Shown: positions 7,468-15,000 of the stretch, in pieces
Numbering within the stretch: the first letter of the stretch is position 1
Layout: each line of letters begins with the position of its first letter
Source of the DNA: an uncultured Pseudomonadota bacterium
Lineage (GTDB): Bacteria > Pseudomonadota > Gammaproteobacteria > Burkholderiales > Thiobacillaceae
Assembly (NCBI GenBank): GCA_903918705.1
Contig: CAIXFP010000804.1
Span: 1 to 18,672, forward strand
Direction: 5' to 3'
DNA: 18,672 nt
Made by a program: the position numbers and the translations under genes
Notes under the pieces: model-generated
What the model was told of the DNA's origin: nothing
Seen by the model: the letters and a program-made list of their open reading frames with translations, nothing else
Databases searched by the model: none

Positions 7468-7737
7468 ATGCAAAACCCAACTCCATCCATTCAAAGCTGT
7501 CGCGCGGAAGGACGCACCACGCAACGTGGCGCCCCCGTGGAACGACTTGCCCTTGACGAATACGAGCTGGCAGGCCGCTGGGGTCTGTCCGTCAAAACCC
7601 TCCGCCGCTGGCGACAAGAGGGACTCGGCCCCGTCTTCTGCAAGCTCGGCGCCCGCGTCACCTACCTCATCGCCGAAATCGAAGCCTTCGAGCAGCGTAA
7701 CGCACGCCACTCGACTTCGGCTCGGGCCTTTGTGTGA
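7468..7737 (+). CDS. MerR/excisionase-like HTH protein (89 aa)
   Basis: Residues 27-75 form a short DNA-binding domain of the MerR/AlpA/excisionase kind: RLALDEYELAGRWGLSVKTL, then RRWRQEGLGPVFCKLG and a wing-like ARVTYLIAEIEAFEQR. The N-terminal 25 residues look disordered. AAGGAG nine bases upstream supports the ATG at 7468. It is the first gene of the plus-strand early operon and lies next to a divergent gene. A role as early regulator or as recombination directionality factor for the serine recombinase is possible, but neither can be decided from the sequence. Confidence 0.85.
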   Translation: MQNPTPSIQSCRAEGRTTQRGAPVERLALDEYELAGRWGLSVKTLRRWRQEGLGPVFCKLGARVTYLIAEIEAFEQRNARHSTSARAFV

Positions 7738-7747
7738 GGGGGCGGCC

Positions 7748-8245
7748 ATGAGCGATCCCATCACCCTCCCCGCCGACCTGGCCGAGTTGACCGTCAGTCA
7801 GATGGCCGCCCTGGCGCAGCAACCGTTGTTTGAGCTGAGCGAGTTTCTCGACACGCTGGAAACCTCGCTCAAGCAGGTTCGCCAGCGCTACCACGCGGCC
7901 CTGGAACAGCGTTATGCCGGGCAGGCGCAGCAAGCGCGTCTCACCGCCGGCAAGGACTTCGGTGTCGTCCACCTGAACGACGGCAGTGTCCGCGTCACGG
8001 TCGACAGCCCCAAGCGTGTGGCCTGGAACCAAACCCTACTCGCCGAAACCGCGCGCCGCATCGCCGCCTCCGGCGAGCGCGTCGAGGACTACCTCGACAT
8101 CGAGTACGCCATCCCCGAGGCCCGCTACAGCAACTGGCCCCCGGTCCTGCGCGAGCAGTTCGCCGCCGCGCGCACCGTCAAGCCGGGCAAGACCAATTTC
8201 CGTCTGGCCATGATCAGCGAGATGAATTCAGAGGGGGAACAGTGA
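7748..8245 (+). CDS. Phage protein of unknown function (165 aa)
   Basis: I do not recognise the family. The start at 7748 (MSDPITLPADLAEL) follows ten bases after the previous stop, with GAGGGGGCGG upstream; a longer opening from 7433 merely shadows the HTH gene. Residues 12-70 look like a long helical or coiled-coil stretch (LFELSEFLDTLETSLKQVRQ, QRYAGQAQQARLTAGKDF). Next is a small beta part (GVVHLNDGSVRVTVDSPKRVAW), and then helices ending in KPGKTNFRLAMI. Its stop overlaps the start of the ATPase gene. By position just before a Sak4-like ATPase and an SSB-like gene it may be part of the recombination module. Confidence 0.8.
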   Translation: MSDPITLPADLAELTVSQMAALAQQPLFELSEFLDTLETSLKQVRQRYHAALEQRYAGQAQQARLTAGKDFGVVHLNDGSVRVTVDSPKRVAWNQTLLAETARRIAASGERVEDYLDIEYAIPEARYSNWPPVLREQFAAARTVKPGKTNFRLAMISEMNSEGEQ

Positions 8246-9057
8246 TGGCCCTCCCGATCATCAGCGCCGAGGAGCGCTTGTCCGAAAAGCGTGGGGTCAA
8301 GCTCGTGGTCCTGGGCAAGGCCGGTATCGGCAAGACCACCCAACTCAAGACCCTCCCGGAGCGTTCGACCCTGTTCGTCGACTGTGAAAGCGGCGACCTC
8401 TCGGTGCAGGACTGGCACGGCGACACGCTGCGGCCCAAAACCTGGCCGGAATTCCGCGACCTGGTGGTGTTCCTGGCGGGTCCCAACCCCGCCCTGGTCG
8501 CGGATCAGCCGTTCTCCCAGGCCCACTTCGAGCATGTCTGCGCGAAGTACGGGGATCCCGGTCAACTGGACTGCTATGACACCTACTTCGTCGACTCCAT
8601 CACGGCGCTCTCCCGCCTGGCGCTGACCTGGGCGCGGGTGCAGCCGGCCGCCTTTTCCGAGCGCACCGGCAAGCCGGACAGCCGGGGCGCCTATGGCCTG
8701 CTCGGTCAGGAAATGATCACCGCGCTCACCCATCTGCAGCACGCCCGGGGCAAGAACGTGGTGTTCGTCGCCATCCTCGACGAGCGCATCGACGATTTCA
8801 ACCGCAAGGCCTTCGTGCCACAGATCGAGGGCAGCAAGACCGCCCTGGAACTGCCCGGCATCGTCGACCAGGTAGTGACGCTCACCGAGCTCAAGGCCGA
8901 GGACGGCAGTTCCTACCGCGCCTTCGTCTGCCACACCGTCAATCCCTGGGGTTTCCCAGTCAAGGACCGCTCCGGCCACCTCGACGTGGTCGAGGAGCCC
9001 GACCTGCTGAAACTCATCCGCAAGTGTGCCGGCGCCACCGCCGCCATCCATCAGTAA
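8245..9057 (+). CDS. Sak4-like RecA-fold ATPase (270 aa)
   Basis: The Walker A motif GKAGIGKTT is at residues 24-32 after a beta strand (KLVVLG), and a Walker B-like strand YFVDS ends at Asp117. FVDCESGD and a later KNVVFVAILDERID complete a short RecA-type core. The length and layout fit the phage nucleotide-binding proteins grouped as AAA_24 or Sak4, single-strand annealing or recombination mediators. The gene uses ATG at 8245, overlapping the previous stop as TGATG; an in-frame GTG three bases earlier is an alternative. GAGGGGG lies upstream. It is followed by an SSB-like gene and later by a Cas4-like nuclease, the usual company for Sak4. Confidence 0.88.
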   Translation: MALPIISAEERLSEKRGVKLVVLGKAGIGKTTQLKTLPERSTLFVDCESGDLSVQDWHGDTLRPKTWPEFRDLVVFLAGPNPALVADQPFSQAHFEHVCAKYGDPGQLDCYDTYFVDSITALSRLALTWARVQPAAFSERTGKPDSRGAYGLLGQEMITALTHLQHARGKNVVFVAILDERIDDFNRKAFVPQIEGSKTALELPGIVDQVVTLTELKAEDGSSYRAFVCHTVNPWGFPVKDRSGHLDVVEEPDLLKLIRKCAGATAAIHQ

Positions 9058-9068
9058 AGGACACCGTC

Positions 9069-9686
9069 ATGAGCAACTGGAACGATTTCAACGACGCCGA
9101 ACAGCAGCCTTCCTTCGACCTGATCCCCAAGGGTACGGTGGTCAAGCTGCGCATGACCATCAAGCCGGGCGGCCACGACAACCCTGAGCAGGGCTGGACC
9201 GGCGGCTATGCCACCGAGAGTTTCGACACCGGCAGCGTCTACCTCGCCTGCGAGTTCGTGGTACTGGAAGGCGAATACGCCAAACGCAAGCTCTGGTCCA
9301 ACATCGGCCTGCACTCGGCCAAGGGCCCGGCCTGGGGCAACATGGGCCGCAGTTTCATCCGCGCCGTCCTCAACTCCGCCCGCGGCGTCTCCCCCCAGGA
9401 CAACTCTCCCCAGGCGGCCGCTGCCCGGCGCATCCGCGATTTCAGCGACCTGGACGGCATCGAGTTCGTGGCCCGGGTGGACGTCGAGAAGGACGCCAAG
9501 GGCGAGAACCGCAACGTCATCAAGCAGGCCATCGAACCTGACCACCGCGACTATGCCGCCGCGATGGGACGACCGGCCTACACCCCGCCACCCGTTGCCC
9601 AGGCCCCGGCAAAGCCATCCCAGCCACCCGCCCAGCCTCCGCAGCGCGCGCAGGCGCCCGTCACCAAGCCCGTCTGGGCGCAGTAG
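9069..9686 (+). CDS. SSB-like phage protein (205 aa)
   Basis: The ATG at 9069 follows AAAGGA with suitable spacing. Residues 15-150 look like an OB-fold-type beta domain (IPKGTVVKLRMTIKPGG; VYLACEFVVLEGEYAKRKLW; GIEFVARVDVEKDAKGENRN). Residues 165-205 are a proline- and alanine-rich flexible tail (YTPPPVAQAPAKPSQPPAQP), resembling the disordered tail of single-strand-binding proteins. It does not carry the acidic DDxxF tip of bacterial SSB and ends in KPVWAQ. Its place straight after the Sak4-like ATPase supports a role as single-strand-binding partner. It could belong to a DUF669-like phage family; exact assignment is unsure. Confidence 0.75.
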   Translation: MSNWNDFNDAEQQPSFDLIPKGTVVKLRMTIKPGGHDNPEQGWTGGYATESFDTGSVYLACEFVVLEGEYAKRKLWSNIGLHSAKGPAWGNMGRSFIRAVLNSARGVSPQDNSPQAAAARRIRDFSDLDGIEFVARVDVEKDAKGENRNVIKQAIEPDHRDYAAAMGRPAYTPPPVAQAPAKPSQPPAQPPQRAQAPVTKPVWAQ

Positions 9687-9696
9687 GGGCGCGAGC

Positions 9697-9909
9697 ATGA
9701 TCAGAAAACGCTGTGGCAATTGCCATCATCTCGATCCATCGACTGCTGGCGATATCGGTGGACTGCGGATTGCTCGCTGCCGCCATCCCAAGGGGGTAGT
9801 CATCGGCACGACTCCGATTCGGGACGACCATGTCGAGTTGGATGCCCTCTGCTCCGAGCATGTGGTTCGTGCTCAGCATCGAACGCAGCCGGGAGGGCGT
9901 CATGCATGA
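9697..9909 (+). CDS. Small zinc-finger-like protein (70 aa)
   Basis: The protein has paired metal-binding residues spread over its length: CGNCHHLD near the start, ARCRHPKG in the middle and ALCSEHV near the end. This gives four cysteines and several histidines suited to one zinc site. It starts ten bases after the SSB-like gene, and its stop overlaps the next start as ATGA. The codon layout and overlap argue that it is a true gene. I do not know the family; a small DNA- or protein-binding accessory of the recombination module is likely. Confidence 0.7.
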   Translation: MIRKRCGNCHHLDPSTAGDIGGLRIARCRHPKGVVIGTTPIRDDHVELDALCSEHVVRAQHRTQPGGRHA

Positions 9910-10349
9910 CCGGAAAATGCTGGGTCTGCAATCGCCCCGCGCGGGGCTTCGGGCACCTGGATACCCGGTTCAGGCCCGGCGATCCCCGATCCGCTCCGCT
10001 CGACTGGGTCTTCTGTTCGCGCCGGTGTCAGGCCGCCTTCCAAGCCCTCTATGGATCCTGGAAAGACAAAGGGCCCTTGCCGGAGGAAACCTTCATGGTT
10101 GATCCGACCGTAATGGAAACGGCGGCCATGAAGGCCTGCCTGCGTCCCTTCGGGGAAGCGGCCGGCGAGATCGGCTTCGACAAACCCCTGGGCCACTACA
10201 CCGAGGCCGAGGCCCTGGCGGTGGTCAACGCCATCGTCACCACCTACCAGGAAGTGATGAGCCAGGCCCAGGCCCGCGTCGACGCGAGCGTCCAGGGCAC
10301 CAGTCCCTTCGCCGACCTGGCGGATGACCTGCCGTGGGAGACGACGTGA
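9906..10349 (+). CDS. DUF6511-like zinc-finger phage protein (147 aa)
   Basis: The start at 9906 overlaps the previous stop (ATGA), so the longer opening to 9720 is discarded. Near the N-terminus is a treble-clef-like cysteine set, CWVC then FCSRRC, around ARGFGHLDTRFRPGDP. The rest is helical: MKACLRPFGEAAGEIGFDKP, then LGHYTEAEALAVVNAIVTTY. The pattern matches the phage family I recall as DUF6511. Function is unknown. The gene lies between SSB-like and nuclease genes and joins the next by a TGATG overlap. Confidence 0.8.
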   Translation: MTGKCWVCNRPARGFGHLDTRFRPGDPRSAPLDWVFCSRRCQAAFQALYGSWKDKGPLPEETFMVDPTVMETAAMKACLRPFGEAAGEIGFDKPLGHYTEAEALAVVNAIVTTYQEVMSQAQARVDASVQGTSPFADLADDLPWETT

Positions 10350-11083
10350 TGCTGGATTTCAATTCCACTTCCTCCCTCTCCGGCCAGATCACCACCCTGG
10401 TCGACGCCGGCATGCAGGCGAAGGCCCGGCAGCAGGAACGCCGCGCCTACCTCGGGGCCTCGCGCCTCGGGGTGGCCTGCGAGCGCGCTCTGCAGTTCGA
10501 ATATGCCGCCGCCCCGGTGGATCCGGGCAAGGAGTTCCCAGGGCGCATCCTGCGCATCTTCGAGCGTGGCCACGACAACGAGGCGCAGATGGTGAACTGG
10601 CTGCGCCTGGCCGGATTCGATCTGCGCACCCATGGCCGGGATGGCCAGCAGCTCGGCTTCACCCTGCTCGATGGCCGGCTCCAGGGGCATATCGATGGCG
10701 TCCTGGTCGCTGGCCCTGAGGGGTTCGCCTACCCGGCGCTTTGGGAATCAAAGTGCCTTAACGCGAAATCCTGGCGCGACCTGGAGAAGCGGCATCTCGC
10801 CGTCGCCAAACCCGTGTACGCCGCCCAGGTCGCGATCTACCAGGCCTATCTCCAACTGCATGAGCAGCCGGCGCTATTCACGGCCGTGAACGCCGACACC
10901 ATGGAGATCTACGCAGAGCTCGTGCCCTTCGATGCCGCCCTGGCCCAGCGCATGTCGGACCGGGCGGTGAAGGTGATCACCGCCACGGATGCCGGCGAGC
11001 AACTCCCCCGAATGACCACCGATCCGGCCCACGTCGAATGCCGCCTGTGCGCCTGGGCCGATCGTTGCTGGAGACAACCATGA
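10349..11083 (+). CDS. Cas4/RecB-like PD-(D/E)XK nuclease with Fe-S cysteines (244 aa)
   Basis: The catalytic core is complete: GHIDG (Asp116), LWESKCL (Glu133, Lys135) and the RecB-family QxxxY motif AAQVAIYQAY (Gln160). One cysteine near the N-terminus (Cys44, in GVACERAL) and three near the C-terminus (Cys231, Cys234, Cys240 in CRLCAWADRCW) match the four ligands of a 4Fe-4S cluster in Cas4 and AddB. No CRISPR genes are nearby, so this is the phage exonuclease type that makes single-stranded tails for the annealing ATPase and SSB encoded upstream. The ATG at 10349 overlaps the previous stop. Confidence 0.9.
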   Translation: MLDFNSTSSLSGQITTLVDAGMQAKARQQERRAYLGASRLGVACERALQFEYAAAPVDPGKEFPGRILRIFERGHDNEAQMVNWLRLAGFDLRTHGRDGQQLGFTLLDGRLQGHIDGVLVAGPEGFAYPALWESKCLNAKSWRDLEKRHLAVAKPVYAAQVAIYQAYLQLHEQPALFTAVNADTMEIYAELVPFDAALAQRMSDRAVKVITATDAGEQLPRMTTDPAHVECRLCAWADRCWRQP

Positions 11084-11334
11084 ACGACAAACAAGCCCTT
11101 CCGGCGTTGCAAAACGCCGAGGAACCCATGATCGATTCCCGCCAGGCGAGCTATGCCCTGCGGCTGCCCTACTACTGGTTCGCCGATCCGAAGATGCGTT
11201 CGGCGAAGCGGATTCCCCATTACCAACTCTCGCGCCTGGTGCGCTTCCGCCTCTCCGAACTGGCGGTGTGGCACCGGCAGAACGCCGAGCGGCATGGCGG
11301 ACAGGGAAACGAGATGGGGAGCGGAAATGAGTGA
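11080..11334 (+). CDS. AlpA/excisionase-like HTH protein (84 aa)
   Basis: The ATG at 11080 overlaps the nuclease stop as ATGA. After a short tail, residues 22-72 form a small helix-turn-helix unit of the AlpA/MerR kind: MIDSRQASYALRLPYYWFAD, then IPHYQLSRLVRFRLSELAVW. The final residues are polar and probably disordered. It could be a second small regulator or a directionality factor, and it precedes the HTH/sigma hybrid with an eight-base overlap. Confidence 0.75.
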   Translation: MNDKQALPALQNAEEPMIDSRQASYALRLPYYWFADPKMRSAKRIPHYQLSRLVRFRLSELAVWHRQNAERHGGQGNEMGSGNE

Positions 11335-11929
11335 TTACCGCGTCAACATCAAGGTCAGAAATGCTCGATTGCTGCGCGCCATCGAGCAGGCAGGCCATCA
11401 ACCTGGGCAGAAGTTCGCCCGCCTGGTGGGCATCAGCTATAGCGACCGTCTGCTGCCCTACCTCAACCTCAAACGCACGCCGTTCGATGAGAACGGCGAC
11501 CTTCGCCCCTGCGCGGAAAAGCTCTGCGTGTTCTTCAACCGCCTGCCCGGCGAACTGTGGTCGGAGGAACAACGCTATCCGCTGACGACGAATACTTCCG
11601 AGGTGGAATTGTCGGGTGCCGCCGTTCACGAACTGCTCGTCAATTCGGCAAGTTGTAGCGACCCGGCCGCCTTGCTGGAGCAGTGTGAGGCGATCCAGGC
11701 CGTGGATGACCTGCTCGACACGATCCCGGAACGTGAGGCGGAAATCCTCCGACTGCGTTTCGGCATCGATTGCCAACCCATGCCGCTCGATGAGCTGGCA
11801 AAGGCAAAGGGATGCACCCGTGAGCGTATCCGGCAGATCGAGATGAAGGCGCTGGCGAAACTCCGGAAGCCTTGCCGGGGAGGCGAGCTCATCGCCGCGC
11901 GGATGGGCATCATCGGGGAGGCGCCGTGA
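11327..11929 (+). CDS. HTH / sigma-70 region 4 hybrid regulator (200 aa)
   Basis: The C-terminal part (about residues 128-182) is a clear sigma-70 region 4: LLDTIPEREAEILRLRFGI, then the HTH ELAKAKGCTRERIRQIEMKA. The N-terminal 80 residues are unlike sigma regions 2 or 3 and look like a Cro/CI-type HTH unit (RNARLLRAIEQAGHQ, FARLVGISYSDRLLPYLNLK, EKLCVFFNRLPGELW). Without region 2 it cannot melt promoters as a full sigma factor. It may be an activator that contacts core polymerase or -35 elements, directing later phage transcription. The start at 11327 overlaps the previous gene by eight bases; the end overlaps the primase GTG start. Confidence 0.85.
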   Translation: MSDYRVNIKVRNARLLRAIEQAGHQPGQKFARLVGISYSDRLLPYLNLKRTPFDENGDLRPCAEKLCVFFNRLPGELWSEEQRYPLTTNTSEVELSGAAVHELLVNSASCSDPAALLEQCEAIQAVDDLLDTIPEREAEILRLRFGIDCQPMPLDELAKAKGCTRERIRQIEMKALAKLRKPCRGGELIAARMGIIGEAP

Positions 11930-14214
11930 TCGATTTCAACGACATTCCCGAGACGACCGAGCGCAATCTCGATGCCGAGCGTGAGGAGATCCGCGCAGCA
12001 CTACTCGCGAATCTGGAATCCGTGCTCGTCACCCTGTTCCCCGCCGGTAAGGCGCGGCGCGGCAAGTTCCACATTGGGGACATCCTGGGCAGCCCGGGCG
12101 ACAGCCTGGAGATCTTGCTCAACGGCGAGAAGGCCGGTCTCTGGACGGACCGTGCCACCGGCGATGGCGGCGACACCTTCGCCCTGATCGCTGGCCATTA
12201 CGGCATCGATGCCCACACCCAATTCCCGCGGGTACTGGACCTTGCGGCCGACCTGCTCGGGCGTGCCCGGTCGGCGCCGGTGCGCAAGTTGAGGAAGGAA
12301 GTGCCCATCGACGACCTCGGACAGGCCACGGCCAAGTGGGACTACCTCGACGCCGAGGGCCACCTGATCGCGGTGGTCTACCGCTACGATTCGCCCGGCC
12401 GGAAGAAGGAGTTCCGGCCCTGGGATGTCAAACGGCGCAAACCGGCTCCACCTGAGCCGCGTCCGCTGTACAACCAGCCGGGCATCGTCACTGCCGATCA
12501 GGTCGTTCTGGTCGAGGGGGAGAAGTGTGCCCAAGCGCTGATTGACGCCGGCATCTGCGCCACCACGGCCATGCACGGCGCCAATGCCCCGGTGGAGAAA
12601 ACCGACTGGTCACCGCTGGCCGGCAAGGCGGTGTTGATCTGGCCGGACAGGGACAAGCCGGGCTGGTCCTACGCCGAAGCGGCCTCCCAGGCCATCCTGG
12701 CGGCGGGTGCCACGGCCTGCGCCATCCTGTTTCCTCCGGAGGACAAGCCGGAGGGCTGGGATGCGGCTGATGCCATCGTCGAGGGATTCGGGGTTGCCGC
12801 ATTTCTGGCCACCGCTCCCAGCATGACCTTCCAGGCCATGGAAGACCTGGAGCCTGCCGGATCGGATCCCCACCCCGACGACGAGCAAACCGTGTGGGGC
12901 ACCGATGATGCCCTGGCGCTCACCTTCACCCGCCGCTACCAGCGGGACTGGCGGTACATCGCCGCCTGGGGCAAGTGGCTGATGTGGGACAGTCAGCGCT
13001 GGCGCTCGGAGAAGACGCTGGAAGCCACCCATCTGATCCGTCAGGTGTGCCGGCATGCCTCCCTGCACGCGTCTAATCCCAAGGTCGCGGCCAAGCTTGC
13101 CGGCGCCAGCACCGTGGGCGGGGTGGAACGCTTGGCGCGCACCGACCGCCATCACGCCGCCACCACCGACGAGTGGGATGCGGACATCTGGCTGCTCAAC
13201 ACCCCAGGCGGGGTGGTGGATCTGCGCACAGGCCGCATACGGCCCCACGATCGCAGGGACCGGATGACCAAGATTACTGCAGCCACGCCGAAGGGCGACT
13301 GTCCGACCTGGCGGGCCTTTCTAGGCGATGTATCCGGTCAGGATGCCGAGCTTGCCGCCTACCTGCAGCTCGCCGTGGGTTACTGGTTGACCGGCAGTAC
13401 CCAGGAACATGCCCTGTTCTTCCTCTATGGCACCGGGGCCAACGGCAAGAGTGTCTTCGTGAACACGATCTTCACGATCCTGGGGGACTACGCGGCCAAT
13501 GCACCCATGGATACCTTCATGGAAACCCGCACGGATCGGCACCCCACCGATCTGGCCGGCTTGCGCGGAGCGCGCTTCGTGGCGGCAACGGAGACTGAGC
13601 AGGGCCGGCGCTGGAACGAATCGAAGATCAAGGCCATCACCGGCGGCGATCCCGTTACGGCCCGCTTCATGCGTCAGGACTTCTTCACGTACCCGCCGCA
13701 TTACAAGGTGGTGATCGCCGGCAACCACAAACCCTCCATCCGCAACGTGGACGAGGCCATGAAGCGCCGGATGCACCTCATCCCGTTCACCGTGACCATC
13801 CCGCCGGAAAAACGCGACGGTCGACTCACCGAGAAACTGCTGAAGGAACGCGACGGGATTCTCGTCTGGGCCGTGGAAGGTTGCCTGCGCTGGCAGCAGC
13901 AGGGGCTCAAGCGGCCAGCCTGCGTGGTGTCCGCCACCGAGGAATATTTCGAGGCTGAGGATGCCGTGGGCCAGTGGCTGGACGAGCGCTGCAGCCTGCA
14001 TCCGGAGGCCAGGACGCTGACTGCTGACCTGTTCGGCGACTGGCGTGAGTGGGCGGAAAAGGCCGGCGAGTTCGTAGGCTCCATCAAGCGGTTCGCCGAG
14101 TTGCTCATCGCCCGAAGCTTCGAGAAGACGCGGATGCACGGCGGCGCCAAGGCCTTCAAAGGCCTGATGTTGCGGCCCAAGGCCTGCAATCAGCACTACA
14201 CCGACCCCGATTAA
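11926..14214 (+). CDS. Toprim primase / SF3 helicase replication protein (762 aa)
   Basis: The start is GTG at 11926, overlapping the previous stop (GTGA); a longer opening from 11872 is ignored. An N-terminal primase-like part (LEILLNGEKAGLWTDRATGD) is followed by a Toprim domain from about residue 192 (VVLVEGEKCAQAL; WPDRDKPG near 241). The C-terminal half is a D5/P4-type superfamily 3 helicase: Walker A GTGANGKS at 502-509, the ARFVAATETEQGRRWNESKI stretch, and the sensor-like YKVVIAGNHKPSI. It should prime and unwind phage DNA at the origin. An inverted repeat directly downstream is a candidate binding site. This is the central replication gene of the operon. Confidence 0.93.
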   Translation: MIDFNDIPETTERNLDAEREEIRAALLANLESVLVTLFPAGKARRGKFHIGDILGSPGDSLEILLNGEKAGLWTDRATGDGGDTFALIAGHYGIDAHTQFPRVLDLAADLLGRARSAPVRKLRKEVPIDDLGQATAKWDYLDAEGHLIAVVYRYDSPGRKKEFRPWDVKRRKPAPPEPRPLYNQPGIVTADQVVLVEGEKCAQALIDAGICATTAMHGANAPVEKTDWSPLAGKAVLIWPDRDKPGWSYAEAASQAILAAGATACAILFPPEDKPEGWDAADAIVEGFGVAAFLATAPSMTFQAMEDLEPAGSDPHPDDEQTVWGTDDALALTFTRRYQRDWRYIAAWGKWLMWDSQRWRSEKTLEATHLIRQVCRHASLHASNPKVAAKLAGASTVGGVERLARTDRHHAATTDEWDADIWLLNTPGGVVDLRTGRIRPHDRRDRMTKITAATPKGDCPTWRAFLGDVSGQDAELAAYLQLAVGYWLTGSTQEHALFFLYGTGANGKSVFVNTIFTILGDYAANAPMDTFMETRTDRHPTDLAGLRGARFVAATETEQGRRWNESKIKAITGGDPVTARFMRQDFFTYPPHYKVVIAGNHKPSIRNVDEAMKRRMHLIPFTVTIPPEKRDGRLTEKLLKERDGILVWAVEGCLRWQQQGLKRPACVVSATEEYFEAEDAVGQWLDERCSLHPEARTLTADLFGDWREWAEKAGEFVGSIKRFAELLIARSFEKTRMHGGAKAFKGLMLRPKACNQHYTDPD

Positions 14215-14222
14215 TGACTTCT

Positions 14223-14310
14223 GGTGACCGATGGTGACTTGTCTGCTGATTGACGCCTACACGTGCGTGCGTGAAGAAGTTAACAGTCAAGCCAGTCACC
14301 ATCGGTCACC
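14223..14310. repeat. 17-bp inverted repeat of GGTGAC units (origin or operator candidate)
   Basis: GGTGACCGATGGTGACT at 14223-14239 is matched by its exact reverse complement at 14294-14310, with a 54-base interval. Each arm itself holds two GGTGAC units ten bases apart, so the site has four units in total. It fills the 115-base gap after the primase-helicase gene and before the RuvC-like gene, the only sizeable gap in the early operon. Paired ten-base spacing fits binding on one face of the helix. Confidence 0.7.
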
Positions 14311-14329
14311 GCTCGAAATGGAGCGAGAT

Positions 14330-14800
14330 ATGAACACGACCATCCTGGCCCTGGACCTGGGCACGCAAACCGGCTGGGCCATCCGCCTCAAGGACAGCCA
14401 GATCATCAGCGATTCCGAAACCTTCAAGCCGCAGCGCTTCGAGGGCGGCGGCATGCGCTACCTGCGCTTCCGCAAGTGGCTCACCGAGATCAAGCAGAGC
14501 GGTGACGGCATCGACGCCGTGTACTTCGAGGAAGTGCGCTGCCACGTCGGCGTGGATGCCGCCCATGCCTATGGCGGCTTCATGGCCACGCTGACGGCCT
14601 GGTGCGAGCACCACGCCATCCCCTACCAGGGCGTGCCGGTGGGCACGATCAAGAAACACGCCACGGGCAAGGGCAATGCCGGCAAGCCCGAGATGATCGC
14701 GGCGGTCATCGCCCGCGGGCACGCACCGGTGGATGACAACGAAGCGGATGCATTGGCGCTGCTTCACTGGGCAATCGAGGCCCAGGAGGTGGGCGCATGA
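14330..14800 (+). CDS. RuvC-like Holliday junction resolvase (156 aa)
   Basis: The RNase H-fold motif ILALDLGTQTGWAI gives Asp9, VYFEEV gives Glu67 or Glu68, and PVDDNEADALALLHW near the end gives the final acidic residues (Asp136 and Asp140 region). GVPVGTIKKHATGKGNAGKP is typical of phage RuvC-like proteins. GGAG at 14320-14323 sets the ATG at 14330; an in-frame ATG at 14231 would translate through the inverted repeat and is less likely. It probably resolves branched phage DNA before packaging. Confidence 0.9.
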   Translation: MNTTILALDLGTQTGWAIRLKDSQIISDSETFKPQRFEGGGMRYLRFRKWLTEIKQSGDGIDAVYFEEVRCHVGVDAAHAYGGFMATLTAWCEHHAIPYQGVPVGTIKKHATGKGNAGKPEMIAAVIARGHAPVDDNEADALALLHWAIEAQEVGA

Positions 14801-15000
14801 AAATCCCTGCACACCCCTACCGCAGCCCCCTGGCCCGGCACCTGCCGGAGTCCACCGACCTGGAAGCCATAAAACGCGACGGCTGGCGCGGCCAGCACAT
14901 CCTGGTCGTGGCGGAAGCCGACGAGCGCCTGGACTTCGTCGAACGTGAATTCATCCGCCGCATCGGCGAGCGGCTCTACGGAGGGCAGCGCCATGGCTGA
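14797..15000 (+). CDS. Small phage protein of unknown function (67 aa)
   Basis: The start overlaps the RuvC stop as ATGA, and the next gene starts inside it, so the reading frame is held by coupling on both sides. The protein reads MKIPAHPYRSPLARHLPEST, then HILVVAEADERLDFVEREFI and RRIGERLYGG. It is charged, mostly helical at the end, and has no known motif. Small genes with this place and character are common after phage RuvC genes. I have no function for it. Confidence 0.75.
   Translation: MKIPAHPYRSPLARHLPESTDLEAIKRDGWRGQHILVVAEADERLDFVEREFIRRIGERLYGGQRHG

Noticed and set aside
8125..9051. 308-aa open frame on the minus strand
   Set aside because: Antisense shadow of the Sak4-like ATPase gene; no motif or start signal.
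10349..11083. Cas4-like protein as evidence of a CRISPR-Cas system
   Set aside because: No repeats, spacers or other cas genes in the window; phage recombination context explains it better.
10874..11776. 300-aa open frame on the minus strand
   Set aside because: Crosses three well-supported plus-strand genes linked by overlaps; translation is low complexity.
13321..14196. 291-aa open frame on the minus strand
   Set aside because: Antisense to the helicase half of the primase-helicase, whose motifs are intact.
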